DNA from: Streptomyces sp. NBC_01445
GTDB taxonomy: Bacteria > Actinomycetota > Actinomycetes > Streptomycetales > Streptomycetaceae
Direction of reading: 5' to 3'
DNA: 64,000 bases
Assembly (NCBI RefSeq): GCF_035918235.1
Contig: NZ_CP109485.1
Span: forward strand, 5,146,001-5,210,000
The translations under genes were made by a program, and so were the position numbers. Below the pieces are notes generated by a model. That model was given only the letters and a program-made list of their open reading frames with translations. It was not told where the DNA came from and did no database searches. This document shows positions 16,764-24,780 of the stretch, piece by piece; the stretch's first letter is position 1, and every line of letters begins with the position of its first letter.

Positions 16764-17882
16764 ATGGCCGACAGGGATCCGCACGTTCCGGCACAGGCCG
16801 ACGGCGCCGCGGCCGACCCCGGCGCATGGCGCATCTACCGAGGCACGGCGAGGCCCCGCGGCAAGGACCCCGTGTCCCGCGAGTTACCTCCGCCCCCGCC
16901 CTGGCGCCGCTTCACCGGCGCACCCCTGATCTCCGGTCCGCCCCCGGGCGACGAGGACGAGTTCACCCGCCGCCTCGGCCCGCCCGACGGCGCCGTCGTC
17001 CGCAAGGCCTCCGAGCAGGAACTCGATCTGGTCAATGCCGCGCTGTTCCTGCGCAGGCCGCTGATCGTCGCGGGCCCTCCCGGCATCGGGAAGTCGAGCC
17101 TCGCCCACTGCATCAGCCGTGAACTCTCCCTCGGCCGCGTCCTGCGCTGGTCGATCACCAGCCGCAGCACCCTCAAAGAGGGCCTCTACGCCTACGACGC
17201 CATCGGCAGAGTGCAGGAAGCGGCCACCCGCGGCGCCCTGCGCGGCGCGGAACCCGGCTCCGACCCCGGCGATCCGGCACCCGACCCGGACGGCCTGAAC
17301 AACCTCGGCGACTACGTCCAACTGGGCCCACTGGGCACGGCGTTGCTGCCCCGCGAGATCCCCCGCGTCCTGCTCATCGACGAGTTCGACAAGTCCGACA
17401 CGGACCTCGCGGGCGACCTGCTGAGCGTCTTCGAAGAGGGCGAGTTCCGCATCCCCGAGCTGGCCCGCGTGCGCTCCAGGCTCCCCGACGCCGAGGTGCA
17501 CACGGACGACCCGGACGGCACGGCGGTCATCCACCACGGAGCGGTGCGCTGCGCCGCGTTCCCCGTCGTCGTGATCACGAGCAACGGCGAGCGCACGCTG
17601 CCGCCCGCCCTGCTGCGCCGCTGCCTCTACCTCGATCTCCCCGCGCCCGACGCGGGCCAGCTCGCCGCCATGCTGGCGGCGCAGCTCTCGCAGGACGACG
17701 AGGGGCGCACGGCGATGATCCGCGACTTCCTCAACCACGCGAGGACCGGCGGCTCGCTCGCCGCGGACCAGCTCCTCAACTCGGAGTTCCTGCGCACCAC
17801 GCCCGCGGGCCCCGACCAGGGGTCCATGAGCACGCTGTTGCACGCGCTGTGGCGACGGCTCGACGAGGTCGGCACTGGATGA
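16764..17882 (+). CDS. MoxR-type AAA+ ATPase of the conflict operon
   Basis: 372-aa AAA+ ATPase. A Pro-rich N-terminal tail is followed by the Walker A GPPGIGKSS (Lys110), Walker B VLLIDEFDKSD (Asp206-Glu207), sensor-1 VVITSNGERTLP and an arginine-finger-like LLRRCLYLDLPAP. The order and spacing are typical of MoxR-family ATPases that partner vWA proteins. The ATG at 16764 follows GAGGGGGAACGG. Residue 41 is encoded by TTA (16884-16886), a rare codon in Streptomyces that requires the bldA tRNA. The stop overlaps the next start (ATGA, 17879-17882), so synthesis is coupled to the NB-ARC/TPR protein. Confidence 0.88.
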   Translation: MADRDPHVPAQADGAAADPGAWRIYRGTARPRGKDPVSRELPPPPPWRRFTGAPLISGPPPGDEDEFTRRLGPPDGAVVRKASEQELDLVNAALFLRRPLIVAGPPGIGKSSLAHCISRELSLGRVLRWSITSRSTLKEGLYAYDAIGRVQEAATRGALRGAEPGSDPGDPAPDPDGLNNLGDYVQLGPLGTALLPREIPRVLLIDEFDKSDTDLAGDLLSVFEEGEFRIPELARVRSRLPDAEVHTDDPDGTAVIHHGAVRCAAFPVVVITSNGERTLPPALLRRCLYLDLPAPDAGQLAAMLAAQLSQDDEGRTAMIRDFLNHARTGGSLAADQLLNSEFLRTTPAGPDQGSMSTLLHALWRRLDEVGTG

Positions 17883-20800
17883 ACCGGTCGCCCTCCCACG
17901 GCGGCGTGGCGGGTGACGGTATCGGGCCGGGTGCCGCATCGCTGGCCGAGGCGTCCCCGCAGCCGCACTGGTACGAGGCGGGCGAGGTCCTGTGGCTCGC
18001 CGCGCAGCGCTGGCTGCGGCTGAAGGACGCCCGGCGCGGCAGGCCACAGCCCGGCGCGCCGCCCGAACTGCCCGAAGCGCCCGAAGGGGGGCACCCACGC
18101 CCCGAGGACGTGGACGCCCCCGTGCCGGAGATCACGGAGGAACCCGTAGAGCAGCCGGCGCCCCCGCCCGGGCCGCCCGCACCGGCCCCGGACCCGGGTG
18201 ACCATGTGGACTCGCTCCTCATGAGCCTCGGCAACGGCTTCGCCCTCGACCGGTCGCGGGAGATCGAGAAGGCGCTGAAACCGCTGAAGCGGCGCATCGC
18301 CTCCCGGAGCCAGGTCTTCCTGAACGAGGAGGCCACCGCCGAGCTGCACGCCGAGACCGGCATGTGGCTGCCCCAGCTGGAGCCGGGCCAGGAACGCTGG
18401 CTGACCGTGACGCTCCTCGTGGACTCCGGCGACTCGATGCGGCTGTGGTCGCACACCGCCCAGCGCCTCGCCGAGACCCTGCACTGCTCCGGCGCCTTCC
18501 GCGACGTACGGACCGTGCGCTGGCAGGAGGACGGCGCGGGTTCCGAGGTCGCCGGCGACACCGACGGCCGGCATCTGGTCCTCGTCCTCACCGATCTGCA
18601 CGCCGACCACTGGGGCGACGGCAGCGCCCGGCGCAGGCTCGCCCGGTGGGCCCGCACGATGCCCGTCGCGATCGTCCATGTGCTGCCGGAGCACGTCTGG
18701 GCGAGGGCGGGTACGCAGACCAGCAGCCTCCTGCTGACCAGCCCGCGCCCCGCGTCCCCCAACAGCGCCTGGACCGCCGAGCCCGTGGGCCTGGTCCTGC
18801 CCAGTGCCGAAGCCGACGGGCCCGACGGCTTCGACGGGGTGCGGCTGCCGGTGGTGACGCTGACCCCCGAAGGGCTCGGCGGCCTCGCCCGCTTCCTCGC
18901 GCACGACAGCACGAGCGGTTACACCGTGCGCGTCCTGGACCGGACGCCCGGTGACGAGACGGCCGTCGCGCGCAGGCCCGCCGCCGCGCTCCCCGCCGAC
19001 GTCCAGGTCAAGACCGTGCGGGCCCAGCTCTCCCCCACCGCCTACCACCTGGCCCGCCTCTCCGCGGCCGTCCCGCTCAACCTCGACGTGCTGCGCCTGC
19101 TCCAGGAAGGGCTGATCCCCGGGGCGCGGAACTGGCACGTGGCGGAGCTGCTCCTGAGCGGACTGCTGCGGCGCACGGAGGCGGAGCCGGGCGAGGCCGC
19201 CGGGCCGGGCGTCGAGCTCGAATTCGACGACGGCGTGCGGCGGGAGCTGCTCTCGGACGGGACACGCGGCGAGACGGCCCGCGCGCTGATGCTCGCCTTG
19301 GACCATTTGGCGGTCGCCGTACCGGCGTACGGGGAAGGCGTCGCCCTTCTGCGCGAGCCGGATCGCGCACGGAGTGTCTCCATGGAAGGTTTACGGCCAT
19401 GGATTTCGTCTATTCTGCCCGCATTCGCGGCCATGGCAGGACCGCACGCCACCGCCGCCCGGGAGCTTGAGGCACGCCTCGACGAACCTCCACCCCGGGT
19501 GACCACAACCTCCGGAGAACACAGTCGGTCAGGCGGTGGGGACGAGCCCACCGCCCCGGAAGACACCGGCAACGAAGAAAGGGTCGAAGTAGTGAGCGGC
19601 TTGCAGTCCACCCAGGCCGGGGCAAGGGGTGACGCGCTGCAGAAGCCGCCCCCCGTCTGGGGCAACGTCCCTCCCCGAAACCGTGCCTTCACCGGCCGCG
19701 TCCAGCTCCTGGACGACCTGCACCGCAGGCTCCAGGAGGGGACCACGGCGGTGCTCCCCGAGGCGCTCCAGGGCATGGGCGGCGTCGGAAAGTCCCAGCT
19801 CGCGGTCGAATACGTGTACCGGCATCTGCACGAGTACCAGATCGTGTGGTGGATCCCCGCCGAACAGCCGCAGCAGATCCGCCAGTTCCTCGTCCAGCTG
19901 GCGGGCCGGCTCGGCCTGAACGTCGGCAGCGGCGAGGCGAACACAGCGGTGCCGGCCGTCATCGAAGCCCTGCGCGTCGGCGAGCCGTTCAAGAACTGGC
20001 TCCTCATCTTCGACAACGCGGAAGACCCGGAGTCCGTAAGAGAGTTCTTCCCGACCAACGGTCCGGGCCGCATCCTCGTCACCTCACGGAACTCGCAGTG
20101 GGCCTCGTCGGCGCGTCCCCTGGAGGTCGACGTGTTCACCCGCGAGGAGAGCCGTTCGCTGCTCCAGATGAGGGCGCCGAGCCTGGACAACGCGACCGCG
20201 GACCGGCTCGCCGAGACCCTGGGCGACCTGCCGCTGGGCATCGAGCAGGCTGCCGTATGGCTGGCCGAGACGGGCATGCCCGCGGACGAATACCTGCGCA
20301 TGTTCGAACAGCAGGCCAACGAGCTGATGGTCAGCGAACCGCCCGTGGACTATCCGCTGTCCGTCGCCGCCGCCTGGAACGTGTCCCTGGACCGGCTGCG
20401 CAAGCACCACCCCGCGGCTCTTCAGCTCCTGCAGATGTGCGCCTTCTTCGCGCCCGAGCCGATCTCCCGGCGCCTGCTCACCGGCGTCCGCGACGCCCCC
20501 GTGCCCCCGGAGCTCAGCGCGGCACTCAGTGACCCGATCCGGCTCAGCCGCGCCATCCGCGAGATCAACCGGTACGCGCTGGCGCGCATCAACCACGAGA
20601 CCAACACCATCCAGCTGCACCGACTGGTCCAGCGCGTCCTCATCAACCAGATGACGGAGCCGCTGAAGTCGCAGATGCGCGCCGGCGCCCACCGGCTGCT
20701 CGCCAAGGACGACGCCGGCGAGCCCGACAAGTCCCACCGGTGGCAGCAGTACGGCGACCTGCTGCCGCACGTCCTCAACAGCAGGGCCGTCGAGTCGACG

Positions 20801-22129
20801 GACCCGTGGGTGAGGAATCTCGTCCTGAACGAGATCCTGTACATGTACTACTGGGGCGACCACCAGGGCTCCCTCGACCTGGCCAGGGAGACGTACACCA
20901 CCTGGCGCGAGGCCGACGGGGACACCGCCGAGCACGTACTCAACGCGGCCCGGATCTACACGAACTCCCTGCGCATCCTGGGCCGCTACTCGGAGGCGTA
21001 CGAACTCGACCAGAGGACACTGGCCGGGATGACCCAGGTCCTCGGCCCCGAGCACGAGTCGACGATCGACATCACCAGCATGCTCGCCTGGGACCTGCGG
21101 CTGCGCGGCGACTTCCAGGCGGCGCTCGACCTCGACAAGCACGCCTTCGAGACCTGCGAGCGCCTCTTCGGGCCCAACGACCCCTCCACCCTCCTCAGCG
21201 CCCACCGGCACGCGCTGAACCTGCGGTTCATCGGGCACTTCCGGGCGGCGCTCGCGCTCGACCGCATGACGCACGGCCGCAAGGTCGCCGAGCTCGGCGA
21301 GAACGCGGTGTCGACGCTGTCGACCCTGGCGGCGGTGACGTTCGACCTCCAGGAGGGCGGCGAGTACCTGGCGGCCCGCGACCAGGCGCGCGACGTCGAG
21401 GAGCGCTTCCGCAACACCGTCGGCGACAGCCACCCGAACACGATCTCCGCGATGCGGGTCCTGTCGGTGGCCGAACGACGCGCCGGACAGCACGCCCTGG
21501 CCCTGGAGCTCTCGGGCCGGGCCCTCGTCATGTTCCGCACCCGCTACGGCGACCTGTACCCGCAGACGGTGAACGCGCTGGCCTCGCACGCCATCGACGT
21601 ACGGCACAGCGGCGACCTCGCCCGGGCGCTCGAACTCGGGCGGGAGGGGTACGAGGGGTACGAGGCGCTGCTCGGCCCGCGGCATCCGCACTCCGTGGCG
21701 GCACACGTCAACCACGCGATCTGTCTGCGCCTCGCCGGGCGGACCGAGGAGGCCCGCGCGAGCGACGTGGACTCGCAGGAGAAGCTGATCGAGCTGATCG
21801 GCGAGGACCACCCCAACACCCTTTCCTGCACCGCGAATCTCGCCGCCGACCTGTTCGAGCTCGGCGAGATGCAGGCGTCGGCGGACGTCGCCACGAGGGG
21901 GCTCGACCTGTGCCGCACCCACCTCGGTGAGGACCACCCCATCACCCTCGCCACGGCCCTCAACCTCTCGCTCGGGCTGCGCCAGCTGCGGCGTGACGAC
22001 GAGGCGGACGAGCTGTACGCCGACACGGCCGAGCGCTACGGACGCACCCTCGGCGAGGACCACCCGGCGACGGTGGCGGCCTCGGACGGCAGGCCCGCGA
22101 ACTGCGACATCGACCCGCTGCTGATGTGA
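17879..22129 (+). CDS. vWA-like/NB-ARC/TPR protein, FxSxx-COOH-system (FxsT) type
   Basis: 1416-aa multidomain protein. Residues 1-55 carry a short helical segment (HWYEAGEVLWLAAQRWLRL). A Pro-rich linker is followed (about 115-365) by a SAV_2336-like vWA-type domain: FLNEEATAELHAETGMWLP, LLVDSGDSMRLW (MIDAS-like, Asp182), LVLVLTDLHADHWG. An NB-ARC STAND NTPase begins with NRAFTGRVQLLDDLHRRLQ, Walker A GMGGVGKSQ (Lys638) and Walker B WLLIFDNAED, followed by a winged-helix region. From about 1000 to the end are TPRs with a repeating GEDHP..T.....NLA unit. NCBI names such proteins FxSxx-COOH system TPR proteins (recalled). TTA encodes Leu505 (19391-19393). It likely senses and oligomerises; the ligand is unknown. 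Confidence 0.85.
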   Translation: MNRSPSHGGVAGDGIGPGAASLAEASPQPHWYEAGEVLWLAAQRWLRLKDARRGRPQPGAPPELPEAPEGGHPRPEDVDAPVPEITEEPVEQPAPPPGPPAPAPDPGDHVDSLLMSLGNGFALDRSREIEKALKPLKRRIASRSQVFLNEEATAELHAETGMWLPQLEPGQERWLTVTLLVDSGDSMRLWSHTAQRLAETLHCSGAFRDVRTVRWQEDGAGSEVAGDTDGRHLVLVLTDLHADHWGDGSARRRLARWARTMPVAIVHVLPEHVWARAGTQTSSLLLTSPRPASPNSAWTAEPVGLVLPSAEADGPDGFDGVRLPVVTLTPEGLGGLARFLAHDSTSGYTVRVLDRTPGDETAVARRPAAALPADVQVKTVRAQLSPTAYHLARLSAAVPLNLDVLRLLQEGLIPGARNWHVAELLLSGLLRRTEAEPGEAAGPGVELEFDDGVRRELLSDGTRGETARALMLALDHLAVAVPAYGEGVALLREPDRARSVSMEGLRPWISSILPAFAAMAGPHATAARELEARLDEPPPRVTTTSGEHSRSGGGDEPTAPEDTGNEERVEVVSGLQSTQAGARGDALQKPPPVWGNVPPRNRAFTGRVQLLDDLHRRLQEGTTAVLPEALQGMGGVGKSQLAVEYVYRHLHEYQIVWWIPAEQPQQIRQFLVQLAGRLGLNVGSGEANTAVPAVIEALRVGEPFKNWLLIFDNAEDPESVREFFPTNGPGRILVTSRNSQWASSARPLEVDVFTREESRSLLQMRAPSLDNATADRLAETLGDLPLGIEQAAVWLAETGMPADEYLRMFEQQANELMVSEPPVDYPLSVAAAWNVSLDRLRKHHPAALQLLQMCAFFAPEPISRRLLTGVRDAPVPPELSAALSDPIRLSRAIREINRYALARINHETNTIQLHRLVQRVLINQMTEPLKSQMRAGAHRLLAKDDAGEPDKSHRWQQYGDLLPHVLNSRAVESTDPWVRNLVLNEILYMYYWGDHQGSLDLARETYTTWREADGDTAEHVLNAARIYTNSLRILGRYSEAYELDQRTLAGMTQVLGPEHESTIDITSMLAWDLRLRGDFQAALDLDKHAFETCERLFGPNDPSTLLSAHRHALNLRFIGHFRAALALDRMTHGRKVAELGENAVSTLSTLAAVTFDLQEGGEYLAARDQARDVEERFRNTVGDSHPNTISAMRVLSVAERRAGQHALALELSGRALVMFRTRYGDLYPQTVNALASHAIDVRHSGDLARALELGREGYEGYEALLGPRHPHSVAAHVNHAICLRLAGRTEEARASDVDSQEKLIELIGEDHPNTLSCTANLAADLFELGEMQASADVATRGLDLCRTHLGEDHPITLATALNLSLGLRQLRRDDEADELYADTAERYGRTLGEDHPATVAASDGRPANCDIDPLLM

Positions 22130-22142
22130 CGTCGGCTGTATC

Positions 22143-22183
22143 GCGCTGACCCCGCCCGGGACCCTTCCGGGCGGGGTCAGCGC
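22143..22183. terminator. Bidirectional terminator between convergent genes
   Basis: A 17-bp perfect inverted repeat (22143-22159 with 22167-22183) and a 7-base loop. It overlaps the stop codon of the HExxH gene and lies 14 bases past the NB-ARC gene, so it can serve both strands. Confidence 0.8.
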
Positions 22184-24075
22184 TGTGGCACGTCCGTCGC
22201 GGCCTGCGCGGTGAGTCCGGGGATCCGCGCGGTCCAGCGGGCCAGTACCAGCGGGTCGGGCGTCTGCGCGCCGCGGGCCCGCGCGTCCAGGGCGAGCGCC
22301 CGCACCAGCTCGGGCCGGTGCAGCAGGGCCGTGGCCGGGCCGTCCTCGCCGGATGCCTCCAGGGCGAGGCCGAGGCCGACCCAGGCCGGGCGGGTCCCGG
22401 GGGCACCGGTCAGGACGGCGCGGTAGCGGTCGACGGCCCGCGCCGCGTTCGCCGACCCGCCGCGCAGGAGGCACATGTCCGCCTCCAGGAGGTCCGGGGA
22501 CCGGTCCACCCCGGAGAGCCGGGCCCGCGTGTCCGGAGTGAACGTTCCTGCGTCGGCGAGGTGCAACCGCCGCATCTCACAACGGAGTTCGGGCAGGCGC
22601 GGCGGCGGGTCCGTGCGCAGCCGGGACAGCGGGGCGGTCGCCTCCTCGCCGGGGCCGCCGCCGAGCCGGTGGTCGGTGAGCAGGCGGGTGGCGGCCGGGT
22701 CGGGCGCGAGGTTGTGGCTGCACCACGTGGCGCGCAGATCGGCGAGTTCGGCTTCCGCCGGGGCGAGGGCCTCGGCCGGTACGTCCTCGTCGGCCCACGA
22801 AGCGGCCTGGCGCGCCATCCCGTCGACGAAGCGGCGGCCCCACGGGGTGAGCCCGGACTGGGCGGACAGCGTGCGCAGGGCGATGGCCACCGCCTCGCGC
22901 CACACGGCGAACTCGAAGTGCGCGAGGGCGGCCCGGGGTCCGGTCAGGGCGTGCCGTTCGGTGCGCCAGAAGCCGGCGACGCCGGTGAACGCGTACGTGC
23001 CGTGCAGCAGGCCCCACGGCGGGCGCGGGTCGCTGCGCCAGGGCGCGTAGAGCAGCGTGTCCTGCCGTGGTCCGCGCGCCGCCCTGTCGACGAGCTGAAT
23101 CTGGTGGCTCAGGGCGTTGAGCACGGAGTGCCGTGACTCGTGGACGAGGGTGACGGCGAAGTCGACGGCGTCGCGCGGCAGGGAGACCATCGCGCTCCCG
23201 AACGCCTCCGCGTACGAGGCGCTGGAGGCGCGGAAGCGGGGTGCGCCCGGCAGGGGCACGAGCGAGCTCAGGACGAGCGGCACCGTGCGGGCCGCGTCCG
23301 GGTGGCGGGCCCCGAGAAGGCGTGCCGCGTCGTGCAGATGCCGCTGCCAGGTATCCGACTCCGCGTCGGTGAGCGGGGCCGGGGGCGGCCAGGGGGACCG
23401 GAAGTCGCGGTAGGGGTCGGCGTCGTCCAGGAGGACGCCGGGGCCCGGCTCGCGCGGGGTCCAGCTCAGCAGGCGCGCGGGGTGCCAGCCGGGGGCGGGC
23501 AGGTGCGGGGCGGCGGGCAGTTCGAGGGTGTGCGGGCCGAGCGTGACGCGGGCCGTGCCGTGCCCGTCCGTCTCGAGCGTGGCGACGTCGTGGCCGCGGG
23601 GGGCGTCGTCCAGTACGGCGTGCCCCACCGTCGGCAGGATCACCCTGCCCGCGCGGGCGGGTACGCGGACGCGCGCGGGAAGTCCCGCCCGCAGCGCGGC
23701 CGCCGCGGCGAGCGCGTGCGCGTAGCCCGCCTCCCGCCACAACGGGGGCTCCCCGGGCCGGGGCCCGGCGCCGCCGGCCCGCAGCCGCCCGAGCAGGCGG
23801 ACCGCCCAGACCCCGACCGGCGGGTGCCCGAGCACGCTCGCCACCGCCTGCGGATCGTGGGCCTCCGCACCGGCCAGCAGCTCGAAGGCGTGCGCCAGCG
23901 GGGGCAGCGGTCCTGCGCTTTCTTCCGTCTCGCGTTCCGCGGCGGCCAGGGCCCGCAGCATGAGCATGCGGCGGCTGCGCTCCGCCGCCGCGATACGGGT
24001 CGCGGTGGGTGCGGTGATGCGGCCGGTGGCGATGGCCTCCAGGTCGGCGACCGGCACGTGGTGCCGCGTCAGCAC
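22177..24075 (-). CDS. HExxH-motif protein (aKG-HExxH-type peptide beta-hydroxylase family)
   Basis: 632-aa protein. The perfect HESRH motif is at 312-316 within AVTLVHESRHSVLNALSHQI. The surrounding regions fit the TIGR04267 HEXXH domain: MLTRHHVPVADLEAIATGR at the N-terminus, YAEAFGSAMVSLPRDAVDFA, then LLHGTYAFTGVAGFWRTER and AHFEFAVWREAV. In FxSxx-COOH RiPP loci this domain is fused to or placed beside the radical-SAM FxsB. The family has recently been linked to alpha-ketoglutarate-dependent peptide beta-hydroxylation rather than proteolysis (recalled). The C-terminal 150 residues look TPR-like. The GTG at 24075 overlaps the upstream gene's stop by 7 bases. No FxsB gene is present here. 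Confidence 0.8.
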   Translation of the reverse strand: MLTRHHVPVADLEAIATGRITAPTATRIAAAERSRRMLMLRALAAAERETEESAGPLPPLAHAFELLAGAEAHDPQAVASVLGHPPVGVWAVRLLGRLRAGGAGPRPGEPPLWREAGYAHALAAAAALRAGLPARVRVPARAGRVILPTVGHAVLDDAPRGHDVATLETDGHGTARVTLGPHTLELPAAPHLPAPGWHPARLLSWTPREPGPGVLLDDADPYRDFRSPWPPPAPLTDAESDTWQRHLHDAARLLGARHPDAARTVPLVLSSLVPLPGAPRFRASSASYAEAFGSAMVSLPRDAVDFAVTLVHESRHSVLNALSHQIQLVDRAARGPRQDTLLYAPWRSDPRPPWGLLHGTYAFTGVAGFWRTERHALTGPRAALAHFEFAVWREAVAIALRTLSAQSGLTPWGRRFVDGMARQAASWADEDVPAEALAPAEAELADLRATWCSHNLAPDPAATRLLTDHRLGGGPGEEATAPLSRLRTDPPPRLPELRCEMRRLHLADAGTFTPDTRARLSGVDRSPDLLEADMCLLRGGSANAARAVDRYRAVLTGAPGTRPAWVGLGLALEASGEDGPATALLHRPELVRALALDARARGAQTPDPLVLARWTARIPGLTAQAATDVPQR

Positions 24076-24377
24076 GGCAGGGCAGGACGGTCGGGCTCGT
24101 CAGACAGGTCGCACGGGGATGCCGGCTCGGGCGGCTCGGGCGGCCCGTGTTCGTGCCGAGGCTCCTGGGGAGCCGTGCCGACGTGCCGTCGCGGGCTGAA
24201 GTACGGATTCCCGTCCCCGCCGCCCACGACCTGCCCGACAGCGTCCTCCGTCAAATGCTCGAGCAACGCGTTCTGCGCCGCCGCCACCAACGGGTCCCTC
24301 AGTGCCATGGCCTCCTGAAGGCCCCAACGGCTGAGATCGACAAGTCCGGTCTCGATGTCAGTCGTAGAAGTCCTCAC
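24069..24377 (-). CDS. 102-aa protein coupled to the HExxH gene; candidate peptide substrate
   Basis: Starts at GTG 24377 with GGGGAAG six bases upstream. An N-terminal helical half (DIETGLVDLSRWGLQEAMAL, then RDPLVAAAQNALLEHLTED) is followed from residue 51 by a disordered Gly/Pro/Glu-rich tail. The tail contains GGGDGNPYFSPRRH and ends DRPALPC. A folded, leader-like start plus a variable tail, and a 7-base overlap with a putative peptide-hydroxylase gene, fit a RiPP precursor or an accessory subunit. It does not end in F-x-S-x-x. No database family is recognised by eye. A regulator or chaperone of the HExxH protein is an alternative. Confidence 0.6.
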   Translation of the reverse strand: MRTSTTDIETGLVDLSRWGLQEAMALRDPLVAAAQNALLEHLTEDAVGQVVGGGDGNPYFSPRRHVGTAPQEPRHEHGPPEPPEPASPCDLSDEPDRPALPC

Positions 24378-24780
24378 GTCAAACTTCCCCCTGTCGGCTC
24401 CCGCTCGCGGCCCCGCGGCGCAGACCCACCTCCTTCCCATAGTGGCCCGTGGTCAGCCGCGCCGAAAGGGGCCCCGGTGGCCATCAAGGCTTGAATTGTT
24501 CGATTCATGTCCGGGGGAGACGGCATCCGGTGCCGCGGCCGGCGGTTGGTCGGGGGCTCAACTGACGTGTCCTGTGGGGAAATTGGTGCGTTACGACGGT
24601 ACGGGTCCCTGCCTCGGCCACTTACACCGTTTCTGCCGTACAGAGGCACATTCCTGACGGACCGACATGAGGCCTCTCCGCGCCCCGTTGTCACGCAGCC
24701 GCGCCGACCGTCCGTCATCGGCACCCGTGCGGACCCTCCCGGCTCGCGCGCCCCGCGCGGTGCCCGCAGGGTGCGGAGAT
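24378..24780. other. Divergent intergenic region
   Basis: About 400 bases separating the minus-strand HExxH pair from the plus-strand mannosyltransferase-like gene. It must hold both promoters. A relatively AT-rich patch lies at 24486-24508 (TTGAATTGTTCGATTC). If the membrane protein starts at the in-frame ATG 24667 instead, the last 114 bases are coding. Confidence 0.35.

Noticed and set aside
20084..22474. 796-codon minus-strand open frame antisense to the NB-ARC/TPR gene
   Set aside because: Arg/Gly/Val-rich composition, crosses the terminator at 22143-22183 and two real genes; a high-GC shadow frame.
22177..24075. HExxH protein as a zinc metalloprotease
   Set aside because: HESRH alone would allow it, but overall layout fits the TIGR04267-type domain of RiPP loci better than any protease family; no downstream third zinc ligand motif was recognised.
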